Below are positions 49,801 to 57,759 of a stretch of 64,000 nt of DNA, piece by piece. Origin of the DNA: an uncultured Bacteroidales bacterium (GTDB taxonomy: Bacteria > Bacteroidota > Bacteroidia > Bacteroidales > WCHB1-69); contig CAKUVI010000004.1 in NCBI GenBank assembly GCA_934699095.1, positions 186,001-250,000 on the forward strand. Reading direction: 5' to 3'. The stretch's first letter is position 1, and the number at the start of each line of letters is the position of its first letter. A program made the position numbers and the translations under genes. The notes beneath the pieces are model-generated. The model had not been told where the DNA came from, did not search any database, and worked only from the letters and a program-made list of their open reading frames with translations.

Positions 49801-51291
49801 GAGTTCGACTTCTCCAAAAATATCATCTACGCACACGGTGTACGTTATATTAACGTTGGCGACGCCGCAATCACGCCTTTACACGGCGATGTGACAATAC
49901 GCAAAAACGCCGCTATGGACGAACTTCAGAAGTCGAGAATTCTTGCTGGCCGTGAGAACAAGTTCCACGAGCTCTACAACTGCACCACTCACGTGAAAAG
50001 TGCAACCCGCTTCTATGCAAATGGTTACTATGATTATATAGATGAGATGGACCGTGTTCAGACACTCTATTTTGATACTGTCTATTTCATTAAGGAAACC
50101 TTCGGTGAAGCCAAGATACCATTGGAGAAGGATTTCCACTTCAGCGATCAGTTTGCCTTCGACGGCAGAGCCGAACTTCACAGCAACAACCAATTCCTGT
50201 CGTATTTCGGCGGTGTCGAGATTCTGCATGGTTGCGATACCATAAAGCATGCCAGAATGAAGATTTTGCAACAGGTGGATCCGAAAAACATCATGCTTCA
50301 AGTTCATGACCGCACCAAGGATATGGACGAGCGTAAAGTTGTGGTTGCCATCGCATCAAGTAACAAGACAGGCCGTATCTATACCGCTTTCGGTGTGGCC
50401 AAAGACGAATTTAACGATGCTGAATATATAAATGTGTTCGGATACATAACTTACGACAAGGAAACCCGTCAGTTTAAGGCAGCTTCGTTGGAGAAATTGC
50501 AAGATCCTTCTGTGCCTGGCAACATCATCACTCTCAACACCGACAACTGCGAAGCCCATGGTAGCGGTACTATAGATATGGGAGCCAAGCTCGGACGCGT
50601 GAACTTTGTGACAAACGGTACCATTGTGAACTATATGGCAGCCGATTCAGCCGAGATGCACCTCACAACCTCCATCGACTTCTATTTTAACGACGAATCC
50701 ATGAAGTTGATGAACAAGGCATTAGACAATGCTTCTCTCGATTTTGTGGATGTCACTGAAGATGAAGCTTATGATGTTGCTCTGTACAACATTTTGGGCA
50801 AGACCGAGTATGACCGTTACCAAAGGAGCGTGGCATTGGGACAAAACCGCCGTCTGCCTGATGCACTGCAAGTGAAGTTCTTGTTCTCAAACATAGATTT
50901 TGAGTGGGATAAAGAGCAGTCAACATTCAAGTCACAGACAAAACTGCCATTGATTATATGTGGCTCGAAGTCGCAATACAAGATGGTTCCCGGTCGTATT
51001 GTGATTGAAAAGCGCGGGTCAAGGAACCGCCTATACCTCTACTTTGAGTTCGACAACCAGTTCTATTACTATCAGTTCGACAACAATGCCGTATCAGCAT
51101 TTTCGTCAGACAAGGCGTTCAACGAAGCCATCACGAGTGTGAAGCCGAAGAACAGGTTCCAGGCACCCGATCCTTCCAAGAGCCTGCCTTCGTTCACTTA
51201 TAAGTTGGGTAACAGAAGTTTGAAAAACAAGTTTGTGAAGAAATATTTCACAGACATAGAAGAGGAAGAGGATGCAGATGCAGGAGAATAG
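46810..51291 (+). CDS. Very large exported protein of unknown function (1493 residues)
   Basis: The N-terminal signal peptide MLKKIFCFCAIAAVVFTANAQ is clear; no other membrane span is seen. After a helical, charged first 130 residues (TVEEMKEFFSSIPKDRQKEAKEVLEFFEEF), nearly the whole chain is beta-rich with many short Tyr/Phe/Asp strands, as in a long repeat or solenoid. It has no recognisable catalytic motif, no T9SS tail and an acidic C-terminus (DIEEEEDADAGE). Its size and beta content could suit an envelope-spanning or LPS-transport-type protein, but this is speculation. It follows coaE by 49 bases, and its last 20 bases overlap the aroG-type gene. Confidence 0.8.
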   Translation: MLKKIFCFCAIAAVVFTANAQRFNSFSKDYSKTVEEMKEFFSSIPKDRQKEAKEVLEFFEEFWTMRMDDANKKVFIEEANKMVKKKHRPIPHFQSFIRTYDAFLQSQYTGDLDVWQKTLDYHIGHSAVFFEGKMTLYENFFKDNIMNRGDNVKWIAMGHAEGMGFDTMPYFDFKDIDLWGYSAKDSLIVTGVDGRYYPDKLQFKAKGGTVSWERAGLDANVKAQLKTYDIDLRFPRVVCDYALFYYPQLFSSPIVGRVEEKAVLPTSEEKASFPRFTSNEATLPVKNLYKDVDYVGGFEMRGASIYGTGSGDTLARVTIFNEGKEIISAASRSFLIKPSNLLSEDAKVAIYIENDSIYHPAANFKFDNEKKSLLISRPKQGVGRSPFFDSYHKLDMYVESVQWVTTEKRIELKPIVGNTSDQKAYFESQNYYEEGVMHEIAGYNIVNPLYTLWQLFNSAGYENLTIEDVIRWFNKPPLDIKAMMIDFAARGFIEYDVNNNQIRYRSKIAQYLNNQVKKKDYDYIKLESKTHYASLDLLTNDLKITGCEFFVLSDPQIVNVYPMDELVTVKKNRDMVFSGRVIGGLFDFVTHNCKFDYDRFLVDMDIIDTLIMYVEDKNGPMDMYGDYKLQRVRSQIEELSGVLYIDMPGNKCGMTDYPDYPIFEARKGGKVFYDQQYVLGGVYDRNRFYYSVNQFRIVNLDNFVIDSMKFTGALVSGNIFPDIAEPLKVQPDFSLGFVHNTPGLPMYGNKGGYQGRISLSNRGLRGIGNIDYVTSHTYSDSLVFYLDSTNGRANQHVVDEQLAGSEFPPAGVNDAYLHWEPYQDQMFVHTLKQPMDIFNETKLTGNSKITPNGMYGTGIVKFGRADITSRLFQFKHHELLADTADLRIYDISGGKDVAFSTDNYNSHIDFKTRKGHFLANGEASVVYFVQNEIKAKSSEFEWDPIDSTVLRFKWDDPYKDTDIDNTSIKDLVDMQSVGNELYAVAPEVNYKFTAVNAEFDFSKNIIYAHGVRYINVGDAAITPLHGDVTIRKNAAMDELQKSRILAGRENKFHELYNCTTHVKSATRFYANGYYDYIDEMDRVQTLYFDTVYFIKETFGEAKIPLEKDFHFSDQFAFDGRAELHSNNQFLSYFGGVEILHGCDTIKHARMKILQQVDPKNIMLQVHDRTKDMDERKVVVAIASSNKTGRIYTAFGVAKDEFNDAEYINVFGYITYDKETRQFKAASLEKLQDPSVPGNIITLNTDNCEAHGSGTIDMGAKLGRVNFVTNGTIVNYMAADSAEMHLTTSIDFYFNDESMKLMNKALDNASLDFVDVTEDEAYDVALYNILGKTEYDRYQRSVALGQNRRLPDALQVKFLFSNIDFEWDKEQSTFKSQTKLPLIICGSKSQYKMVPGRIVIEKRGSRNRLYLYFEFDNQFYYYQFDNNAVSAFSSDKAFNEAITSVKPKNRFQAPDPSKSLPSFTYKLGNRSLKNKFVKKYFTDIEEEEDADAGE

Positions 51292-52309
51292 TCTGGAGAA
51301 AATATGGATAGCCGGTCCGTGCGCAGCGGAGACGAGGGAGCAAGTTCTGGACACGGCGCGGGCTTTGTTGGAGCAGGCCGCGGCACGGGGTGTCAGACTG
51401 TATGCTTACAGGGCCGGTGCTTGGAAGATGCGCAGCGCCCCGGGCGGTTTCAGCGGTGCGGGCGAAGAAGCTCTGCCGTGGCTCTCTGAAATCCAGCAAA
51501 CGCTCGGAATTCCCGTCTGTGTTGAGGTCTTCAATCCACAGCAGGTGGAAAAATGCGCTGAAAACAACATCAAGATTGTGTGGGTGGGCGCCCGCACCGC
51601 CGTGAATCCTGTTGAAGTGCAGATGATAGCCGATGCCGTGAAACACACAGATTTCACAGTGATGGTCAAGAATCCGATTGTGCCGGATCTGAAACTCTGG
51701 ATCGGAAATATTGAGAGGTTCCTGAACGCCGATGTGAAAAATGTAATGGCAGTGCACAGGGGTTTTTCAGTGGCAACGGAAAATGTTTACAGAAACGCCC
51801 CTTTGTGGCAGATTCCCGTGGAACTGAGGGTTGCAATGCCGCAGCTGCCGATCTTGTGCGACCCGTCGCATATATCAGGACACACGAAGTGGATTTCCCA
51901 ACTGTCGCAGATCGCACTCAACTACGGTTTTGACGGCCTTATGACCGAGTGTCATGTGAATCCAGAGGCTGCACTCTCCGACGCAAAGCAACAGCTTACT
52001 CCGCAACAATGGGGTGAGATGGCCACCAACCTTTCGCTCCGCTACAACACTGAAAATCTCGACCTTGAACGTCTTCGCTCCAAATTGGAAAACATCGATC
52101 ATCAATTAAGTGAATTATTGTACCAAAGAATGACAGTTGTTGACGAAATTGCCGAGGTGAAACGTGAGAATGATATCGCTGTGGTACAGCCCCATCAGTG
52201 GGAACAAGTGGTGAAAAGATATAATAATCATAGTTTAGACACTAATTATCAGGAATTTATAGAGGAATTCCTTAAAATACTCCATCAGGCATCGATAAAA
52301 CGGCAGTAG
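51272..52309 (+). CDS. DAHP synthase / chorismate mutase fusion
   Basis: Bifunctional aromatic amino acid enzyme. Residues about 1-255 are a type I-beta (KDO8P-synthase-like) DAHP synthase: IWIAGPCAAETREQVL, YRAGAWKMRSAPGGFSGAGEEAL, VGARTAVNPVEVQ, MVKNPIVPD and LCDPSHISGH. Residues about 265-345 are an AroQ-class chorismate mutase (LERLRSKLENIDHQLSELLYQRMTVVDEIAEVKRE). The C-terminal mutase is the arrangement I recall in Bacteroidetes. The start (ATG at 51272 or 51278) lies inside the end of the preceding gene. Other aro genes are not adjacent. Confidence 0.93.
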   Translation: MQMQENSLEKIWIAGPCAAETREQVLDTARALLEQAAARGVRLYAYRAGAWKMRSAPGGFSGAGEEALPWLSEIQQTLGIPVCVEVFNPQQVEKCAENNIKIVWVGARTAVNPVEVQMIADAVKHTDFTVMVKNPIVPDLKLWIGNIERFLNADVKNVMAVHRGFSVATENVYRNAPLWQIPVELRVAMPQLPILCDPSHISGHTKWISQLSQIALNYGFDGLMTECHVNPEAALSDAKQQLTPQQWGEMATNLSLRYNTENLDLERLRSKLENIDHQLSELLYQRMTVVDEIAEVKRENDIAVVQPHQWEQVVKRYNNHSLDTNYQEFIEEFLKILHQASIKRQ

Positions 52310-52331
52310 AAAAAATATTTATAAAACAGGA

Positions 52332-52361
52332 TTGAAGATATTTGAAAAAATTGTATTTTTG
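52332..52361 (+). promoter_or_regulatory. Promoter of the rpsF-rpsR-rplI operon
   Basis: TTG at 52332-52334 (in ATTG) and TATTTTTG at 52354-52361, with a 19-base spacer, fit the Bacteroidetes consensus. The -7 box ends 39 bases before the rpsF start. Confidence 0.7.
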
Positions 52362-52400
52362 CCGCTCAAAATTTTAAAGTAAAAATCAAATTAAAAAATT

Positions 52401-52814
52401 ATGGCAAATCATTACGAAACCGTTTTCATTATGACGCCCGTTTTGTCTGAAGAACAGATGAAGGAAACGGTACAAAAGTTTGAGAACGTGCTCACCGGAA
52501 AGGGTGCAGAGATCGTTCATCAGGAAAATTGGGGACTCCGCAAATTGGAATATCCCATCCAAAAGAAATCATCAGGTTTCTATCACTTGTTCGAATTCAA
52601 GGCAACTGGTGATGTAGTAGGTGAATTGGAACTCCAATTCCGCCGCGACGAACGCATTATGCGCTTCCTCACCGTAACAATGGACAAATACGCCATCGCT
52701 TTCGCTGAGAAACGTCGTAACAATCGCAAGGAAAAAGCCGCTAAGGAAGAGGAAGCTCAACCAGCAGCTGAAACAGTAGTTAACGAAGAACCCAAAACCG
52801 AAGAACAAGCATAA
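52401..52814 (+). CDS. rpsF: 30S ribosomal protein S6
   Basis: The first 95 residues are the S6 fold: NHYETVFIMTPVLSEEQMKETVQKFENVL, then ENWGLRKLEYPIQKKSSGFYHLFEF and RDERIMRFLTV. The C-terminal 40 residues are a Lys/Glu/Ala-rich extension (NRKEKAAKEEEAQPAAETV), common in Bacteroidetes S6. First gene of the S6-S18-L9 operon; S6 and S18 form a heterodimer in the 30S platform. Confidence 0.97.
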   Translation: MANHYETVFIMTPVLSEEQMKETVQKFENVLTGKGAEIVHQENWGLRKLEYPIQKKSSGFYHLFEFKATGDVVGELELQFRRDERIMRFLTVTMDKYAIAFAEKRRNNRKEKAAKEEEAQPAAETVVNEEPKTEEQA

Positions 52815-52816
52815 TT

Positions 52817-53089
52817 ATGGCACAACAAAACGATATCAAATACATTGCTCCTGTAGCAGTTGACATAAAAAAGAAAAAATATTGTCGTTTCAAAAAGAGC
52901 GGTATCAAATACATCGACTATAAAGATGCTGAATTTTTGAAAAAGTTTGTAAACGAACAGGGTAAAATCCTTCCTCGCCGCCTCACCGGTACATCTTTGA
53001 AGTATCAAAAGAAAGTGGCTCAGGCTGTGAAACGCGCCCGTCACTTGGCTCTCCTGCCGTTCGTAACCGATAATTTAAAATCTAACTAA
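52817..53089 (+). CDS. rpsR: 30S ribosomal protein S18
   Basis: A 90-residue basic protein with the S18 core KKKYCRFKKSGIKYIDYKDAEFLKKFVNEQGKILPRRLTGTS and KYQKKVAQAVKRARHLALLPF. One Cys (Cys in KYCRF) is present rather than a zinc-binding set. It starts two bases after rpsF. S18 binds 16S rRNA together with S6. Confidence 0.97.
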   Translation: MAQQNDIKYIAPVAVDIKKKKYCRFKKSGIKYIDYKDAEFLKKFVNEQGKILPRRLTGTSLKYQKKVAQAVKRARHLALLPFVTDNLKSN

Positions 53090-53103
53090 TAAAGAACATC
53101 GTC

Positions 53104-53562
53104 ATGGAAATCATATTAAAGAAAGATATAGCTAATTTGGGTTATGCCGATGACCTCGTTAAGGTTAAAGACGGCTATGCTCGCAATTACCTCATCCCAC
53201 AAGGATTGGCAGAACTCGCAACTCCTGCCAAAAAGAAAATGTTGGCCGAAACTGTTAAACAACGCGCTTTCAAGGCTGAAAAAATCCGCAAGGAAGCTGA
53301 ATTTATGGCTGGCAAAATCGAAGGTCTCGAAGTTAACATCCCCGTCAAAGCTTCCGAAAACGGAACTCTCTTCGGCTCTGTTAACAATATCATGGTCGCT
53401 GACGCCCTCAAAGCTCAACACGACATCGATATCGACCGCCACAAAATCGCTATCAGCGAAGACCGCATCAAGGAACTTGGTCAATATTCAGCTCTTGTAA
53501 ACCTCCACAGAGATTTCAAGGTTGAACTTAAACTCAACGTTGTTCCTGAAACAGCTGAATAA
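53104..53562 (+). CDS. rplI: 50S ribosomal protein L9
   Basis: The N-terminal domain (1-50) reads MEIILKKDIANLGYADDLVKVKDGYARNYLIPQGLAE; a long connecting helix follows (about 45-75), and then the C-terminal domain with ENGTLFGSVNNIMVADAL. The 152 residues are standard. It closes the S6-S18-L9 operon and is followed by a strong terminator. Confidence 0.97.
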   Translation: MEIILKKDIANLGYADDLVKVKDGYARNYLIPQGLAELATPAKKKMLAETVKQRAFKAEKIRKEAEFMAGKIEGLEVNIPVKASENGTLFGSVNNIMVADALKAQHDIDIDRHKIAISEDRIKELGQYSALVNLHRDFKVELKLNVVPETAE

Positions 53563-53584
53563 TATCAATAAAACTGCTATATAG

Positions 53585-53611
53585 GCGGCATCATCCGATG
53601 CCGCTTTTTTT
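53585..53611 (+). terminator. Rho-independent terminator of the ribosomal operon
   Basis: GCGGCATC pairs exactly with GATGCCGC around the loop ATCC and is followed by seven T. It lies 22 bases past rplI. Confidence 0.95.
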
Positions 53612-53654
53612 GTGACTTCTTAAGAATAAGTCCCTTTTATCTTAAACAATCAAT

Positions 53655-55682
53655 ATGAATAATCCACTCTTGTTGAAATGGGAAACCCCGCCGTTCGAGG
53701 AAATTAAAAACGAACATTATCTGCCTGCTTTCGAAACAGCTATTCAACAGGCAAAAGAAGAAATTGATGCAATTGTAACGAATCCTGAGGAACCAACCTT
53801 TGAGAATACAATCGTGGCTTTGGACAGAGCAGGTGAACAATTAAGCCAGATTTCTGACATCTTTTTCAACATTCTCGAATGCAACGGTGATGACGAGATG
53901 CATGAAATAGCCGAAAAGGTACAGCCGATGTTGGTAGAATATGAGAACGACATCTTCCAGAATGATGGATTGTTCGCAAAAGTAAACAAAATTCATTCAA
54001 ACTACGGGAAACAAGGAGAACACCTCAGTGCGGAGGAGATTCTGTTGAAAAAGACATTCGACGCCTTTGAATCTGGCGGAGCAACGCTGAATGCCGCCGA
54101 CAAGCAACGATTCAGAGAACTGACCATGGAGCTTGCGAACCGTCAACTCGACTTCGGGCAGCGCGCCCTGAAAGCCACAAACGCCTGGTTTGTAAACCTT
54201 GAGGAAAACTCTCCAAAAGTGAAAGGAATACCATCAGACGCACTTGCAATCGCCTCACAGAAAGCAAAAGACAAGGGATTGACCGGATATGTGTTCGACC
54301 TCTCGGCTCCTGACGTCAACAACGTGCTCTCTTATGCCGATGACCGCTCCCTGCGTGAGGAAATGTATCGGCACTCCAGCAAAAAAGCCTATAAAGACGA
54401 GTTCGATAATTGCGATAATATCAAAATAATCCTCAAATGCAGAGAGGAAATCGCCAAACTGCTCGGATACGAAAACTATGCTAAATACGCGCTCCGAAAC
54501 AGAATGGCCAAGAATATCGAAAGTGTTTACGGACTTTTAGACCAACTGAAAGAGGCTTCGTTGCCCGCCGCCCACCGCGAAATCGATGAACTGAAACAAT
54601 TTGCAAATAATCATGGTTTTGAAGGCGATTTCCAAAGGTGGGATTTGGCTTACTATATGGAGAAAATGAAGCAGGAAAAATTCAGTCTGGATATGGAAAA
54701 ACTGAAGGTCTATTTTCCGCTCAACCAGGTTATTGACGGTGTCTTCAACTTGGCATCTCAACTCTATAATCTGAGTTTCAGACCATCCTCTACAATTCAG
54801 AAATATCATCCAGAAGTGCTTGTGTATGAGGTGTTTGAGGGTGATAGGTTCATGGCTTATCTCTATCTTGATTTTCATCCTCGCAGCACAAAACGCAGTG
54901 GTGCGTGGATGACCGAATTCCGTAACCAATACATCGATGCGGAAGGTCGTGACATTCGTCCTATCATCAGTCTCGTTATGAACTTCACCCCTGCCACACC
55001 CGAACGGCCGTCATTGCTTACCTTCAACGAGGTCAACACATTCTTGCACGAGTTCGGTCATGGTTTGAACGGAATGCTCTCTGAAGTTAAATATTCTACC
55101 CTTTCAGGTACACATTCACCGAGGGATTTTGTGGAACTTCCTTCACAATTGAACGAAAATTGGCTTACCGAGCCCGAATTCCTGAACACTTTTGCAAAAC
55201 ATTACGAAACAGGAGAGCTGATTCCTGAGAAATATGTGGCGCAATTGAAGGAGATGGACAAGTTCATGGCAGGTTATTACTGTGTGCGACAGTTGTCGTT
55301 CGGATATTTGGATATGATGTGGCACACTATGCCGGCTGATGACGTGGACGACATACTGAAGCTTGAACGGAAGGTGTTCGACACTGTTGAGGTGTTGCCA
55401 GTGGTTGATGGCGCATGTATGAGCACCAGTTTCGGACATCTCTTCTCAGGCGGATATGCGGCTGGATATTATGGCTACAAATGGGCTGAAATGCTTGATG
55501 CTGACGCTTTTTCGCTTTTCCAGGAGAATGGAGTTATGGACAAGGAAACGGCTGCGCGCTATCGCGAGGCCATTCTCTCAAAGGGCGGTTCTGTGGATGC
55601 CATGGAAATGTTCGTCAACTTCCGCGGAAGAGAACCTCGCATAAACGCACTGTTAAAGCGCGACGGACTATTGCATGATTAG
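53655..55682 (+). CDS. M3-family metallopeptidase (dipeptidyl carboxypeptidase/oligopeptidase type)
   Basis: Zinc oligopeptidase of 675 residues. The zinc site is FLHEFGHGLNGML with His465, Glu466 and His469; the third ligand lies in DFVELPSQLNENW about 25 residues on. GAWMTEFRNQY and the late SFGHLFSGGYAAGYYGYKWAEMLDADAF are also conserved in Dcp/OpdA. No signal peptide is seen, so it should act in the cytosol on short peptides. It lies alone between the ribosomal operon and azlCD. Dcp and OpdA cannot be told apart with confidence here. Confidence 0.93.
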   Translation: MNNPLLLKWETPPFEEIKNEHYLPAFETAIQQAKEEIDAIVTNPEEPTFENTIVALDRAGEQLSQISDIFFNILECNGDDEMHEIAEKVQPMLVEYENDIFQNDGLFAKVNKIHSNYGKQGEHLSAEEILLKKTFDAFESGGATLNAADKQRFRELTMELANRQLDFGQRALKATNAWFVNLEENSPKVKGIPSDALAIASQKAKDKGLTGYVFDLSAPDVNNVLSYADDRSLREEMYRHSSKKAYKDEFDNCDNIKIILKCREEIAKLLGYENYAKYALRNRMAKNIESVYGLLDQLKEASLPAAHREIDELKQFANNHGFEGDFQRWDLAYYMEKMKQEKFSLDMEKLKVYFPLNQVIDGVFNLASQLYNLSFRPSSTIQKYHPEVLVYEVFEGDRFMAYLYLDFHPRSTKRSGAWMTEFRNQYIDAEGRDIRPIISLVMNFTPATPERPSLLTFNEVNTFLHEFGHGLNGMLSEVKYSTLSGTHSPRDFVELPSQLNENWLTEPEFLNTFAKHYETGELIPEKYVAQLKEMDKFMAGYYCVRQLSFGYLDMMWHTMPADDVDDILKLERKVFDTVEVLPVVDGACMSTSFGHLFSGGYAAGYYGYKWAEMLDADAFSLFQENGVMDKETAARYREAILSKGGSVDAMEMFVNFRGREPRINALLKRDGLLHD

Positions 55683-55700
55683 GAAATTTGTATATCTTTG
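55670..55700 (+). promoter_or_regulatory. Promoter of azlCD
   Basis: ATTG at 55670-55673, a 19-base spacer and TATCTTTG at 55693-55700 fit the Bacteroidetes consensus. The -33 part overlaps the end of the peptidase gene. Confidence 0.75.
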
Positions 55701-55729
55701 CAGCTGCATTTGAAAAAAGATAACTATCT

Positions 55730-56464
55730 ATGAATGAGTTTATTAGGGGTATAAAACGCGGTTTTCCGATATGTTTGGGTTACATTCCGGTTTCCTTTAC
55801 TTTCGGATTGATAGCTGTGAAGATGGGATTTTCGCCCCTACAAGCAACATTGATATCGCTTACAAACATGGCCTCGGCCGGCCAATTTGCTGGAATCAGG
55901 CTTATAGAAGGCGGAGCCCCGTATATCGAACTGGTGATCACTACTTTGGTTATCAATCTGCGCTATTTCTTAATGTCATTGTCACTTTCACAAAAAGTGA
56001 ACCCCGAGATGCCGTTCCACAAACGCTGTGTAATGGCATATTGTATAACCGACGAGGTGTTTGCGCTTTCTGCAATGGAAAAAGGTGAGGTCTCTTTCCC
56101 GTTCTTTGGTGGTTTGATGACCACGCCTATATTAGGCTGGACATCAGGTACATTGCTTGGTGCTGTCGCTTCTGGATTGTTGAGTCCTGCAATGCAAGGC
56201 TGTATGGGAATAGCACTTTACTGTATGTTCATTGCCATTATTATTCCACCGGCCCGTCAGAGTAGGAAAGTGGCGTTGGCAGTCGCTCTTTCAGCCTTCT
56301 TGTCCTGTATTTTCAAATATGTTCCCGGTCTTAACATGCTGTCGAAAGTGGGCGGCGGTGGCTGGGCTATCATAACATCGGCCATCTTGGGCGCCGCAAT
56401 TTGTGCCTCTATAAAAGAATCCAAACGTCGTAGAAAAGCAGTAGAAGAAAGGAGTGAAGCATGA
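55730..56464 (+). CDS. azlC: AzlC-family amino acid exporter, large subunit
   Basis: AzlC/BrnF-type permease that with AzlD exports branched-chain amino acids (and methionine in some relatives). The 244 residues open with FIRGIKRGFPICLGYIPVSFTFGLIAVKMGFSP and contain SLTNMASAGQFAGI and NLRYFLMSLSLSQKV, typical of the family; about seven spans are visible. Its stop overlaps the azlD start as ATGA. Confidence 0.92.
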   Translation: MNEFIRGIKRGFPICLGYIPVSFTFGLIAVKMGFSPLQATLISLTNMASAGQFAGIRLIEGGAPYIELVITTLVINLRYFLMSLSLSQKVNPEMPFHKRCVMAYCITDEVFALSAMEKGEVSFPFFGGLMTTPILGWTSGTLLGAVASGLLSPAMQGCMGIALYCMFIAIIIPPARQSRKVALAVALSAFLSCIFKYVPGLNMLSKVGGGGWAIITSAILGAAICASIKESKRRRKAVEERSEA

Positions 56465-56808
56465 ATTCCAATTATGTTGCTATTTGTATGTTTTTGATGT
56501 TTCTGACCACCTATCTGATTAGGGTCATTCCAATAGGTTTTGTGCGCAGGAAGTTAGAGAATTTGTGGATTCAAGATTTCTTGTACTACATCCCGTTCTG
56601 TGTGCTCTCGGCGATGACGTTCCCAGATGTATTCTATTCCACAAGTGCGGCGGGCAGCGAACCCCATGTTTCTCTTTCGGCAGTTATTGCAACAATAGTA
56701 GCGTTGCTCATGGCGTGGCGTGAGCGCGGGTTGGTGCTTGTGGCCATAGTGGCAGTTGCAGTAGCTATATTGGTTGAGATAGGAATACCTTATTTGCTTG
56801 CATTATAG
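56461..56808 (+). CDS. azlD: AzlD-family amino acid exporter, small subunit
   Basis: A 115-residue membrane protein with about four spans. MFLMFLTTYLIRVIPI at the start and the mid-protein FLYYIPFCVLSAMTFPDVFY are the usual AzlD marks. It is translationally coupled to azlC. Its last six bases overlap the convergent dehydrogenase gene. Confidence 0.9.
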   Translation: MNSNYVAICMFLMFLTTYLIRVIPIGFVRRKLENLWIQDFLYYIPFCVLSAMTFPDVFYSTSAAGSEPHVSLSAVIATIVALLMAWRERGLVLVAIVAVAVAILVEIGIPYLLAL

Positions 56809-57744
56809 GTCAAGTGCGGTGATTTCCCGCAAGGCGATTTCGGCGTGTCGCAGCTCCGCCTCCTTAGTCTGTCCACCCACATGCGGCGTCAAGACCACGT
56901 TGTCCATTTTTGCCAATGCATCCATGTCGGCGTTCCACTCCTCTTTTGGAGCTAATTTGAGGCGTGTGTTTTCGTATTCCAAGACATCTAACCCGGCAAA
57001 TATCACCTTCCCCCTCTGCAACTGACCTACCAAAGACTTTGTGTCAACAACGGCACCTCGCGATGTGTTCAGAAATATTATATCGTGAGAGAGAGAATTA
57101 AGGAAATCATCGTCTATAAAATAGTGATTTTCAGGAATATAATTTACATGTACTGAAATAACATCGCATTTTTCCCGAATCTCATCTATAGATGCCGCAG
57201 TCGCATAGTCGTCGTTGTTACATTGATTGTATTTATCGTAAGCAAGCACTTCACAGCCTAATGAGGCCAGGATTTTGGCGAAGGCCGGACCGGTGTGGCC
57301 GTAGCCAATGATGCCGTAGGTGTGTGAGCGCAGTTCTGAGCCCTTGTTTTTTTCGCGAAGCCATTCACCTCTTCTGACTTCTCTGTCGCTGACGGAGATA
57401 TGTCGCAACCCTGTCATAAGCAGTGCTAAACAGTGCTCGGCCACGGCATTTGCGTTACCGTCAGGCGTTGAAATAACCTTTATTCCCTTGCTTTCCGCAT
57501 ATTCCACGTCTATGTTCTCGACTCCGGAACCAAGTCTCACTATGAATTTGAGTGAAGGTTTGCTGTCGATTATTGCCTCATCAACCACGAATTTGCTGCG
57601 TATTATCAAGCCTGAGAAATCATCGCTGTTATGCAGAAAGGCGTTGTATGTGAAGTTGAGGTCGGTTGAACAGTTGTAGCCCAGCTCTATCAGCTTGTCT
57701 TGAAGTGCGGGATGGGCACGGTCAACAATAATTATCTCTTTCAT
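56803..57744 (-). CDS. D-isomer-specific 2-hydroxyacid dehydrogenase (SerA-like)
   Basis: NAD-dependent dehydrogenase of 313 residues with the two-lobed D-2-hydroxyacid fold. The substrate arginine is in KFIVRLGSGVENIDVEYAES, the Rossmann loop is YGIIGYGHTGPAFAKIL, and LNTSRGAVVD and the catalytic-His block VVLTPHVGGQT follow. It resembles the catalytic part of D-3-phosphoglycerate dehydrogenase without an ACT domain, but the substrate cannot be fixed. It starts 15 bases after parE on the same strand. The Rossmann loop has His where Arg or Asn is more usual. Confidence 0.88.
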   Translation of the reverse strand: MKEIIIVDRAHPALQDKLIELGYNCSTDLNFTYNAFLHNSDDFSGLIIRSKFVVDEAIIDSKPSLKFIVRLGSGVENIDVEYAESKGIKVISTPDGNANAVAEHCLALLMTGLRHISVSDREVRRGEWLREKNKGSELRSHTYGIIGYGHTGPAFAKILASLGCEVLAYDKYNQCNNDDYATAASIDEIREKCDVISVHVNYIPENHYFIDDDFLNSLSHDIIFLNTSRGAVVDTKSLVGQLQRGKVIFAGLDVLEYENTRLKLAPKEEWNADMDALAKMDNVVLTPHVGGQTKEAELRHAEIALREITALDL

Positions 57745-57759
57745 AATTCGGAAATGTGA

